Shown here in pieces: positions 8,169 through 15,537 of a DNA stretch of 64,000 nt (the first letter of the stretch is position 1; each line of letters begins with the position of its first letter). The DNA comes from Pseudorhizobium pelagicum. Lineage in GTDB: Bacteria > Pseudomonadota > Alphaproteobacteria > Rhizobiales > Rhizobiaceae. Made by a program: the position numbers and the translations under genes. The stretch spans positions 1-64,000 of the forward strand of contig JOKI01000020.1 in the NCBI GenBank assembly GCA_000722615.1. Reading direction: 5' to 3'. The notes beneath the pieces are model-generated. The model worked only from the letters and a program-made list of their open reading frames with translations. It did not search any database and had not been told where the DNA came from.

Positions 8169-8738
8169 ATGGTTTCTGATGCTGCAGACGATGGCGGCGA
8201 CAAGAAGCTATCTGCGCAAAAGGTTCGTGAAGCACTCCCGGGACGGTCGACCGCTGCGGCTGCTGCCCTTCTCGGCGTGCACCATCAAACACTGCGAAAT
8301 CGATTTCCGCACCTGCTGAACAAGCGACGCACCCCCAGTAACCGCAAGGATGAAAAGACGATCGAGATGGTGCACAAGGCTGCCTCTGATCCTGCCATAG
8401 GTTACCGAGAACTGGCGCGTTCAGCTGGCATTTCGTCGACTTTGGCAAAACGCATATGCGACGAGCAAGGGTTCCAGTGGCAGACGAGACAGGTAAAGCA
8501 CCCCGTGCCTCCACCGACGACACCCATCCCTGCCCGGTCAGCAGGCGACGACCGACCGGGTGGACCGGTTCACCAAACGAACCAGCAAGCGCGCACACAA
8601 CAGCCACCGAGACTACAAGAGACGCAGCTGTTGCATAGCATCTTTGCGCGGATCACCTTCACGGAAGCGGCCTCGTCGTTTGTCTTCGATGGGATCTCGC
8701 AAACCGCGGACCGGCAGAGCAATCTGAAATGCACTTGA
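8169..8738 (+). CDS. Putative DNA-binding protein with two HTH motifs
   Basis: The first half contains two helix-turn-helix-like segments. One is VREALPGRSTAAAAALLGVH followed by QTLRNRFPHLLNKRR; the second is IGYRELARSAGISSTLAKRI. Both have the Ala-Gly/x spacing of the turn. The second half is Pro/Gln/Thr-rich, probably disordered, and ends in a less protein-like stretch, so the true 3' end may be degraded. No good ribosome binding site precedes the ATG at 8169, and an in-frame ATG at about 8139 is possible. Such pairs of HTH domains occur in transposase-like and regulatory proteins; I cannot choose. No signal or membrane segment is seen. Confidence 0.5.
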   Translation: MVSDAADDGGDKKLSAQKVREALPGRSTAAAAALLGVHHQTLRNRFPHLLNKRRTPSNRKDEKTIEMVHKAASDPAIGYRELARSAGISSTLAKRICDEQGFQWQTRQVKHPVPPPTTPIPARSAGDDRPGGPVHQTNQQARTQQPPRLQETQLLHSIFARITFTEAASSFVFDGISQTADRQSNLKCT

Positions 8739-8944
8739 CCGCGATTGCGGTGTCGTCTGATATCGGGGCCGGCAGCGACCGGGGCTGGACCGGGAGGATG
8801 CACTGGCCGCGGCTCGTGGTATCGCCAGCACGGCCGTTATGCCGACGGTCGGGGTGACGAAACGGCGGCGACGGCCTTGCTGATCTCAAGGGAGTGATCG
8901 GCAGCACGCAAGGGAAGCCAGTGCCGGCATGAGGATCCGCGTCG

Positions 8945-9703
8945 ATGTGCAATCTCTACAATATCACCACCAACCAGGAAGCCATTCGCGCCGTTACCAA
9001 GGCGTTTGACCGGCTTGGAAACCTGGAGCCTTCGCTGGACATCTACCCGGATCAGCTGGCGCCGATCGTCCGCAATATTGGGGGTGAGCGCGAACTTGCG
9101 CGCGTTCGCTGGGGCATGCCAAGTTCGCAGCAGGCAATCTACCAGGCCGCCACCAAGCGCGCCGACAGGCTGCGCGCAAAGGGCAAGGAGGTGGACTTCC
9201 AGGAACTGCTCAAGATGGAGCCGGATGGGGGCACGACCAACATCCGCAACACGGCGAGCAAGCACTGGATGCGTTGGACCGGCGTCGATAACCGCTGTGT
9301 CGTCCCGTTCACGCGCTTTGCCGAACCCGACCCTGCAAGCAAGGCCGGGGGCGGCCGCACGCCGAACGCCTGGTTTGCCGGCGACCAGAGCGAACCGCTG
9401 ATGTTCTTTGCAGGTTTCTGGGTGCCGAACTGGCAGTGCGTTCGAAAGATCAAGGAAGGCATGGTCACCTGCGACCTGTTTGCCTTCCTGACGACGGAGC
9501 CCAACGTCGTGGTCGCTCCGATCCACCCGAAGGCCATGCCGGTTATCCTGCGCGACGAAGCCGAGGTCGAGATCTGGCTTTCGGCGCCGTGGACCATAGC
9601 CCGATCGTTGCAGCGGCCTCTCCCGGACTCAGAACTGGTGCTTCTGGCAAAGGTCGAGCAGGAGGCAGACAACCCGCCGACGGACCAGGGGTCGCTGCTC
9701 TAG
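8945..9703 (+). CDS. yedK: SOS response-associated peptidase, YedK/HMCES family
   Basis: This 252-residue SRAP-domain protein binds abasic sites in single-stranded DNA and forms a covalent thiazolidine link through Cys2, shielding the lesion. The catalytic Cys2 directly after the initiator Met is present, as are a Glu at residue 127 and the His194 in IHPKAMPVIL that complete the family's active site. An early N-linked YNITTNQEA segment also fits. GAGGA precedes the ATG and fixes the start, which must expose Cys2. Small C-terminal additions (after residue 230) are rich in Asp and Glu. It stands alone on the plus strand; Ku genes for end joining are elsewhere in the window. Confidence 0.92.
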   Translation: MCNLYNITTNQEAIRAVTKAFDRLGNLEPSLDIYPDQLAPIVRNIGGERELARVRWGMPSSQQAIYQAATKRADRLRAKGKEVDFQELLKMEPDGGTTNIRNTASKHWMRWTGVDNRCVVPFTRFAEPDPASKAGGGRTPNAWFAGDQSEPLMFFAGFWVPNWQCVRKIKEGMVTCDLFAFLTTEPNVVVAPIHPKAMPVILRDEAEVEIWLSAPWTIARSLQRPLPDSELVLLAKVEQEADNPPTDQGSLL

Positions 9704-10068
9704 GAGCCCGAGTGTGTCCGCAGTGGAGGTCGACGGCGCAAGGCAGTATGCGGGGTCGGCTTTGCTCGAAACCATTCAGACGGCCGGGACGGCAGCGCCC
9801 ACCAGCGCCAGGGAGGCTGCCTCGCCTTCCCTGTCCGGTCGGTTGTCCAGCCAGATCCCAGAGCGATGCGCAGACATTTGCCGTCCACGGCTCGCAAAGC
9901 GCCACGTCATGCGGCGAAATGGTCGCCATGATACCGGTCTTGTGCGATGAACTGCTGCAACCAAACGCCCTGGGCGCTGGGGCAGGAGAGCGGCAGGTCA
10001 CCCATCGCCCTCAGGCGAGGCACCGGTGGAAGACCGAAGGGCGGACCGAAAGGAGGAATGACGGGATA
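9704..10068. other. Intergenic region with no clear gene
   Basis: A 78-codon plus-strand frame begins at a GTG 10 bases after the yedK stop, but it lacks a ribosome binding site and its composition is not protein-like; minus-strand frames are Arg/Pro-rich shadows. The last 20 bases carry AGGAGG, the ribosome binding site of the nuclease gene. Confidence 0.4.
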
Positions 10069-10479
10069 CTGAGAGGAGTTTTTGCCCTCGCGCTGATGCT
10101 GGTTGCCTCCGAGGGCCAGGCGATCGGGATATGCGCAGGGGCAAACCGAGCCGCGCGCGAGGTCACCTGTCTGGTCGACGGCGACACCGGCTGGGAGCAA
10201 GGTGTCAAATGGCGCATGCTCGATATCGATGCACCCGAGACCTCTGGTGCCGAGTGTTCCGCCGAGAAATCGACCGGCGACAGGGCTACCGCTCGCCTGC
10301 GGGAACTGATGGCGAGCGGCTATCGGCTTCAACGCCCCGGCAGGAAGGATCGAACGTCAGACCGCCGTGACCTGGTGCACGTCGTGCTGGCCGACGGACG
10401 CGATGCCGGACAGGTCTTGATGGCCGAAGGCCTTGCCCAGCCATGGCTGAACAGGGGAAACCGATGGTGCGGGCGATAG
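10069..10479 (+). CDS. Secreted thermonuclease-like (SNase) protein, unusual start
   Basis: The protein resembles staphylococcal-nuclease-fold enzymes that cut DNA and RNA with calcium. It has a signal peptide (GVFALALMLVASEGQA), then CLVDGDTGWEQGVKWRMLDI ending in the D-A-P-E-T block, then the VVLADGRDAGQVLMAEGLAQPW segment. The family's arginine and acidic metal ligands are in plausible places. Length after cleavage is about 115 residues, usual for short exported members. The start is odd: AGGAGG at 10051-10056 is followed by an ATG that stops after four codons, and the coding frame offers only ATA at 10066 or CTG at 10069. I list CTG. A sequencing error or non-standard initiation are both possible. 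Confidence 0.7.
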   Translation: MRGVFALALMLVASEGQAIGICAGANRAAREVTCLVDGDTGWEQGVKWRMLDIDAPETSGAECSAEKSTGDRATARLRELMASGYRLQRPGRKDRTSDRRDLVHVVLADGRDAGQVLMAEGLAQPWLNRGNRWCGR

Positions 10480-10794
10480 CGCAAACGATCGGTTTTGCTC
10501 CCGACGGTCGAGCCACAGCGGCACGGACGTCGGGTCGCTGCGGTGCAACGGACGTGCAGCAGCCCGATCAGCCGCGATTTCAGTGCTCGGGCGCAGCAAC
10601 CTCCGAGGTTCGTGCCTGCGAACGCGCCTCGCCTCTTTGCGTGGCGCTCCCTGGTCTCCTGATATCATCGAGGCTGCCGATCATCGCTTTAAAAGCCCGT
10701 GAGATTCTCTAGGATGCAGGCCTTACTGGAGGACGCTCTTCTGTCGTCGAGAACCGGCAAGAGAGGCGTTCGCACGGTCACAGAGGAACCCACA
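10480..10794. other. Intergenic region
   Basis: No gene supported. The cupin frame is open upstream to 10699, but the codons before its ATG at 10795 are not typical and the best ribosome binding site is at the inner ATG, so this stretch is treated as leader and promoter. Confidence 0.4.
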
Positions 10795-11211
10795 ATGGAT
10801 ATTCGACGCAGCGGCTCGGTACCGTCACAACGTCCCCCTTCACAGTATTTCACCGGGTCCGTCTGGCAGGATCCGGTCTTTGAGGCACAGGCGCCGGCGC
10901 GGGTCTGGTCGGTGATCGTCCGGTTTGATCCCGGCGCGCGGACGAACTGGCATACGCATCCTCTGGGGCAGACGCTGCACATTCTTGCCGGCTGTGGCCT
11001 CATCCAGAAGGACGGAGAACCAATCCAGCCACTCCATGCCGGCGACTCCATCTGGATTGCCCCAGGCGAGAAGCATTGGCATGGAGCCGCCCCCAATACG
11101 GGAATGACGCATATTGCAATCCATGAGGCCCTAGACGGCAGCAGTGCCAACTGGCTTGAGCCTGTCAGCGACGAACAATATGCTGCTCTCACCCCGCAGG
11201 GCGCGCCATAA
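10795..11211 (+). CDS. Small cupin-domain protein
   Basis: This is a 138-residue single-domain cupin. The first metal-binding motif, G-ARTNWHTHPLGQTLHILAG, supplies two His and a probable Gln/Glu position. The second, G-D-SIWIAPGEKHWHGAAP, supplies the last His. Such proteins resemble the cupin partners of carboxymuconolactone decarboxylase-like enzymes and often bind Mn, Fe or Zn. GAGGAA precedes the ATG at 10795; a longer frame opens upstream but its residues do not match the family. It is followed by a small membrane protein gene in the same direction. Substrate unknown. Confidence 0.85.
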   Translation: MDIRRSGSVPSQRPPSQYFTGSVWQDPVFEAQAPARVWSVIVRFDPGARTNWHTHPLGQTLHILAGCGLIQKDGEPIQPLHAGDSIWIAPGEKHWHGAAPNTGMTHIAIHEALDGSSANWLEPVSDEQYAALTPQGAP

Positions 11212-11304
11212 GCGCGCGGCTTGAGATGAGCAGTCCCGGGCCATCAAAAAGCCGCGCTGAGATCGCGGAGTGGAGACGACGTCCACCGCATCCAGGAGAC
11301 TGAC

Positions 11305-11502
11305 ATCCCAGACTACTCACTCATCATCACCGGCCTGGTGGCCGCCGTGGTCCTGTGGTTCATCTTCACCGTGGTGCGCAAGCTGTTCATGCTGGCGCTG
11401 CTGGTTGCGCTGGCCGTCGGCGCATGGATGATCTGGGACGATCCCGCGCTCTTGCTTGACGCATGGAGGGCGGTGAGCGGCCGTTTCGACAGCTATGCCT
11501 GA
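11305..11502 (+). CDS. Small membrane protein, 65 aa, with apparent ATC start
   Basis: The frame from 11305 encodes a convincing short membrane protein. A first hydrophobic helix (SLIITGLVAAVVLWFIFTVV), an Arg-Lys turn, a second helix (LFMLALLVALAVGAWMIW), and a polar amphipathic tail (DDPALLLDAWRAVSGRF) are visible. AGGAG lies at 11294-11298 with the ideal six-base gap to codon ATC at 11305; no ATG, GTG or TTG occurs in frame upstream before the stop at 11227. A CTG at 11257 has no ribosome binding site. Either ATC initiates weakly, or an original ATG has been lost by mutation or misread. The composition shows selection as a protein. Confidence 0.65.
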   Translation: MPDYSLIITGLVAAVVLWFIFTVVRKLFMLALLVALAVGAWMIWDDPALLLDAWRAVSGRFDSYA

Positions 11503-11944
11503 GCCGGTTCAATACACGGCATCACGCCTCCTCGCTTCCCTCCATCTCGCCCTCCGTCGCCCGCCTTTCCGCCCTGCAATCCCGCTCCGCGCGGATGATC
11601 CTGCCAAGCGCGGGTCCTGGGAGAGCCGTTTGTGAAGAAAGGCCCGTCCTTACGCGACAATGAGAGTCAACCGACCTGCTCAGGCGCTATCCGCCGCATC
11701 CCTCGCGCGCCCGGCTCGGTCTCATGGCCGCCCGCAGATGGCGTCCCCGCTCCCCTTGCCTCGCTCTCGCCAACCCATGTCGCGCGCGTCGGAATGCTTG
11801 ATGCAAAGGCGGCAACTCGCCTCGCCGGCACCGCTCCCGCTTCCTCCTGTCAGAAATATGCGGTTGATGGGCAAGGCGGCATCGGCCGCCGCAGCTTGCG
11901 CTGCGTCGTTGCTTTTGGTCACGTCAGTCTCCAGATCTGGGGTG
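11503..11944. other. Region with a doubtful 66-codon minus-strand frame
   Basis: One minus-strand frame (11922 to 11722) starts at GTG six bases after GGAG, giving a 66-residue peptide beginning MTKSNDAAQAAAADAALPIN. Its second half is Arg/Gly-rich and less protein-like, so I keep it as a possible small gene or relic only. Other frames on both strands look like shadows. Confidence 0.3.
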
Positions 11945-12014
11945 TTAGTCGGTGCCCGGTGTTGCGTTTACCAGCCAGCCAATCTCGCGGATGATCGTCG
12001 CTCGTTCGTCGGGA

Positions 12015-12445
12015 TCAAAGTGATGGAAATCTAGGAATTCGAGGAATTTCAGTCCTTCGAAGCACGATCTCGGCTATGTCGAGCTTCGCAAGTAGATCAT
12101 CGAGTCCAGTCTTGAAAAATGCGCTGTAACGCTTTTTGACAATGTTATGATCGTGCGGGCGTCGGTCGAGCCGCGAGTGCAGCTCCGCTCCTGGCGTACC
12201 CGAATAGTAACCGCGACGGATTTCTCCCGCATCTCCAGAAACGCTTCGCTGAGGTCCATCTCGAATTCCTGGCGCACCCAGATCACTGGTAAGGCTGCTC
12301 TTCTGAAATGTTCTATCAGCGAATTGGCATTCGCTATCAATCGATCAACATCGGCCGGGGCCCATTGGTTGAGAAAGTCGTTTTGAAGGTCGATGATTAC
12401 AAGGGGTTGCGCATTGCTCGATACTAATGCCTGTCCTGCAGCGTT
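12015..12445 (-). pseudogene. Decayed isochorismatase-family hydrolase
   Basis: Reading leftward from about 12445, one frame gives QPLVIIDLQNDFLNQW, then LIEHFRRAALPVIWVRQEF and EMDLSEAFLEMREKSVAVTI. This is the N-terminal half of a cysteine hydrolase of the isochorismatase family, including the catalytic Asp of IDLQNDF. Near 12200 the match moves to the next frame (TPGAELHSRLDRRPHDHNIV, then KKRYSAFFKTGLDDLLAKLD), so a frameshift has occurred. The catalytic Lys of the KKRYSAFF segment is present, but the C-terminal part with the catalytic Cys (GINTHACVR) is missing. No start codon remains. A separate frame downstream (FLEFLDFHHFDPDERATIIR, stop at 11945) is the tail of another unknown gene fused here. 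Confidence 0.8.
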
Positions 12446-13479
12446 TTATGACAATTATGTCCGACCGCTTCCGGCTGGCTCGTGATCCGATAGCGCGAAG
12501 ACGATAACGAAAAGAGCTTGACCTCACCCCGCCGATTAGAGAAGCGACGCCAAAGCGGAAGGCGGGACCGACTGCCCCCGGCTGAGCCGTTCCGTTTACT
12601 AGACCCTCATGGGCTCCATTGTCCGGCATCCAGCTCGCTTCGCGAGCTTCGCGACCCGATCAGCTTCCTCGCGTATGTTCCTGCGTTGAAAGGAGTTGAA
12701 CCGGATGTCCGCTCAAGTTCCAAGGCCGGCACCTTCCACTTCATTGCGCCTCTGGGCACACCAAGGAGGTGCCGCATGTTCAACATGAACGCAGGCGATC
12801 TCTTTCAATCATCTGGCCAGAATGGTCGGCAGGTGAGCCAGTTCAGGAAGTGACTGGGAGAGGTGGCTGGTCCATGACTGACCCGGCACTCAAATGGCAT
12901 CGATTGCAACCGCAGAATACCTGCCCCCCAGGTGACCTCATAGACACAAGATTCACCTGGTACGACGATCGAAAGGTATGCTCACCGAATGCCGGCAACC
13001 GCCGCTAGACACTAGGACCCGCGCTTCCGATCGCAACCCACAGCAAAGTCCATTCTTCTCCGGGCACTCTATGCCTATACACCCCTTGCCCCTGGTGCTG
13101 CATGGCGCGGGTTTGCATGATAATATCGTTTGCGCTGCGCATGCGGGGCAAGTCCGAGTTCTCCAGAAACGTCTCCAACTCGCCGAGGTTGGAAATCCCC
13201 TCCGTATCGGGTCTGTCAGGTGCGGATATTTTCCATGCGACCAAATTCACAACCAATTTCCCATTCCGTGAGATCGACGTTTTCGGTCTGCCACTGAGGC
13301 AACTGAAAGCGAGACTAGGGCGGCACGAGCTCCTTGCTGCCGCCGACGCTCAAACAGGCCTCAGCGATTCGAGTTCCCGTAGAAGCCCAGGCGCGCGCTT
13401 GAACAGGAGAAAAAGCAACGGGAACTCCTGAAGAATCAGGTTGTTAAATCTCCGCTCATGGCAATGAAGGAGGATCGCA
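12446..13479. other. Long stretch without an intact gene
   Basis: This kilobase between the isochorismatase relic and the SPW gene holds only short, atypical frames. The one with a good ribosome binding site is a 25-codon frame at 12776-12853 (AAGGAGG then ATG after five bases), listed separately. A minus-strand frame at 13005-13256 (ISNLGELETFLENSDLPRMR) has protein-like codons but no start site and may be a relic. The composition and lack of long frames suggest decayed DNA. AAGGAGG just before 13480 belongs to the SPW gene. Confidence 0.4.
12776..12853 (+). CDS. Possible 25-aa small ORF
   Basis: A perfect AAGGAGG lies just upstream of the ATG. The 25-codon frame (start MFNMNAGDLFQSSGQ) is polar and Gln-rich and stops at TGA. 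The strong ribosome binding site is the only positive evidence; it may be the start of a gene cut off by a later rearrangement. Confidence 0.3.
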   Translation: MFNMNAGDLFQSSGQNGRQVSQFRK

Positions 13480-13830
13480 ATGATCAACACTCGGACTCAT
13501 GGAATCATCGACTACGTTACCGGCGCTCTTCTCCTCGTCGCGCCTTACCTCTTCGGATTCGCAACTGGAGGAGCGCAGCAGTGGCTCCCGCAAGTTCTTG
13601 GCGCGATGATAATCGTCATGAGCTTGATGACGAACTACGAGCTCAGTGCCGCCAAGGTGATCCCGCTGAAGGCCCACCTGTCCGTTGACGCGCTGGGCGG
13701 TGTGCTCCTAGCAGCCTCGCCTTGGCTTTTCGGTTTTGCCGACGCCATCTGGTGGCCGCACCTGCTCGTCGGTCTGATGGAGATCGTCGTGGCGCTCGCA
13801 ACGAAACGAGATCGCCTGCAGCGGCTCTAA
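13480..13830 (+). CDS. SPW-repeat integral membrane protein
   Basis: This is a 116-residue inner-membrane protein with four predicted transmembrane segments arranged as two similar halves. Each half starts with a short polar segment and contains an (S/A)P(W/Y)LFGFA motif: APYLFGFATG at residues 21-30 and SPWLFGFAD at about 79-87. AAGGAGG just before the ATG fixes the start. SPW-family proteins are common in alphaproteobacteria and often sit near stress or envelope genes; their role is unknown. A DUF389 membrane protein follows 88 bp downstream on the same strand. Confidence 0.9.
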   Translation: MINTRTHGIIDYVTGALLLVAPYLFGFATGGAQQWLPQVLGAMIIVMSLMTNYELSAAKVIPLKAHLSVDALGGVLLAASPWLFGFADAIWWPHLLVGLMEIVVALATKRDRLQRL

Positions 13831-13918
13831 CCGCAGTTACGAGATGGGAAACGCACTCGTCGGCTCACGGGCGCCGGAACAGCTTCCGACAACATCCGCA
13901 GATGATTAGGACAGACAG

Positions 13919-14830
13919 ATGCCACGTCAAATTGAGTTCGCGGGGGCGCCAGGCGAGTGCCTGCTACTGTTGGAACGGCTGCACGATCATCCGGGCGTTG
14001 CGCGGATCACACTTCATTCTGGCGCATCAAAGGTTCCCGAAGGCGATGTACTCATTGTCGAAGCTGCCAATCAGGTGGCGGGGGAAATCCTGAACCTGTT
14101 TCGCGAACTGAATTTGCTCCATAGCGGCGCAGTGAGCATCAGCGAGCCAAATGCTACGATCCGCGCACAGGCGTCGCAGACCATCAGCGAGGAAGGCAAC
14201 GACGCGATATGGGAAGAGACCGGTGCGATGATGCGCCAGGACACCAATCCCTCTTTCAATTTCCTAGCCTTGATGGGCCTGGCAGGGGCGGTAGCCGCCT
14301 TCGGGATTGTCTCGGATACCGTCCATATCGTCGTTGGCGCAATGTTGATCGCCCCCGGTTTCGAGCCGCTGTTGCGCGTGGTTTACGGCGTTCTTGGCGA
14401 CCGCCACAGCGTCACGGCCGGGCTCAGGGCAAACACCTATGGATACCTTGCACTGGCAGCTTCAGCCGCTGTCGCGACGCCTTTTGCGCTAGCACTCAGC
14501 GGTACAACGGTAGATCAGTTGGCAGCAGGCCACTGGGCGAACTACTGGTCCAGGATCGAAGCGAGCGGCATTGCCACATCTCTTGTTGCTGGCCTCGCAG
14601 GCGGTATCATCGTGTCCTCACGCATGAAGGTTCTTGGCACCGGCGTCATGGTCGCCCTGGCCTTGATCCCTGCCATGGCGCTCGTGGGCATGGGAATAGC
14701 GACAGGACTCCCGCATCTTATTTTTGGGGGCGCGTCACGCTGGGTAGTAGAGGTGCTCTGTGTTGTGATGGGCGGCGGCTTGATCATCCTCCTTAAACGC
14801 AAACTCCTGTATCGGCGCGCTTCCGACTGA
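13919..14830 (+). CDS. DUF389 integral membrane protein
   Basis: This 303-residue protein has a soluble alpha/beta N-terminal part (residues 1-105). Six or so membrane helices follow, beginning with FNFLALMGLAGAVAAFGIVS and including the family's VVGAMLIAPGFEPLL motif (typically GAMLISPLMGPI). The rest of the core, including ATSLVAGLAGGIIVSS, is intact. DUF389 proteins are widespread putative transporters or sensors of unknown substrate. No strong ribosome binding site precedes the ATG. It may be cotranscribed with the SPW gene. Confidence 0.88.
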   Translation: MPRQIEFAGAPGECLLLLERLHDHPGVARITLHSGASKVPEGDVLIVEAANQVAGEILNLFRELNLLHSGAVSISEPNATIRAQASQTISEEGNDAIWEETGAMMRQDTNPSFNFLALMGLAGAVAAFGIVSDTVHIVVGAMLIAPGFEPLLRVVYGVLGDRHSVTAGLRANTYGYLALAASAAVATPFALALSGTTVDQLAAGHWANYWSRIEASGIATSLVAGLAGGIIVSSRMKVLGTGVMVALALIPAMALVGMGIATGLPHLIFGGASRWVVEVLCVVMGGGLIILLKRKLLYRRASD

Positions 14831-15138
14831 TGCCATCATCAAGCTGTGAGCCTTCTTTGCCGTAGGAGTACCCCCGTCGGTTGCGCCCTCGTTCCCTTGG
14901 CAACGCCGAGAGGTCAAACGCGTCATCCTCTGGCCGTTCGAAGAGGAGATCAGTTTCGTGCGGCTCGAGGTAAAGGCGCGCTCGCTCCTCCCACTGCCTC
15001 AGCGCGGCACTGCATATTCGGCTTGCCATCAACTTAGTCGAGTCCGCAGTTGGAGGATCCTCATCTGCCGCTCCAGAACATTCGGCTTGCGGGTGCAGAC
15101 GCCGTTGTTCGGAGTGAGCCGGCGAGCGCGGCACGGAA
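14831..15138. other. Intergenic region with relic-like frames
   Basis: A minus-strand frame (15040 to 14793) encodes RLYLEPHETDLLFERPEDDA followed by a basic stretch. It has protein-like composition but no ribosome binding site and no recognisable family. The stretch may be part of the same decayed DNA as the GGDEF remnant that follows. Confidence 0.35.
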
Positions 15139-15315
15139 CTGACGAGCATTTCACCAGTTGCCGCTGCCAGCCTGACCGCCCGGCGCATGGCCCGAGGTTA
15201 CAGCCTGGAGGATCTTGCTGTTGCGACCGGCCTTACAATCGAGGAGATTGGCGCTGCCGAGGAAGGTGGAGCACCCAGCGAGCACGTCGAACGCATCGAG
15301 CACGTCCTGCGTTAG
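15139..15315 (+). CDS. Small XRE-like HTH protein with non-ATG start
   Basis: The frame encodes a single Cro/C1-type helix-turn-helix: SLTARRMARGYSLEDLAVAT, then GLTIEEIGAAEEG, then a short C-terminal helix ending EHVERIEHVLR. The pattern (helix 1 R/M, helix 2 S-L-E-D-L-A, turn G-L, helix 3 T-I-E-E-I) matches the family. No ATG lies upstream of the helix; the best start is CTG at 15139, giving 58 residues. An inner ATG (15186) would cut helix 1. It may be a functional regulator with a rare start, or the surviving part of a broken gene, since a GGDEF remnant lies directly downstream. Confidence 0.5.
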   Translation: MTSISPVAAASLTARRMARGYSLEDLAVATGLTIEEIGAAEEGGAPSEHVERIEHVLR

Positions 15316-15389
15316 TTGCCGGACGGACACTTTCTGGGCCGCGCGGCGGTCAAGGCACTCGTCAATCGGGATGTCCCCGTGAAGCGCTG

Positions 15390-15464
15390 TATGCTGCCAA
15401 AGCCGCAGGAAGGAACGGTGTTCGGGTGTTTCAAGACAATTCGGCGGATCGCCGGACCGCGTGA
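15390..15464 (+). pseudogene. C-terminal remnant of a GGDEF diguanylate cyclase domain
   Basis: About 20 codons read EALYAAKAAGRNGVRVFQD, the highly conserved end of GGDEF domains (A-D-x-A-L-Y-x-A-K-x-x-G-R-N). Upstream in the same frame, the rest of the domain cannot be found. It is therefore a tail fragment left by deletion or recombination. No product is expected. Confidence 0.65.
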
Positions 15465-15537
15465 CTTCTGGCTTTAGCAGACAAAGACCATTTCCTATTG
15501 GAACCGCTACCAAGCATCTCTCGATCTCTGCTGGGCT

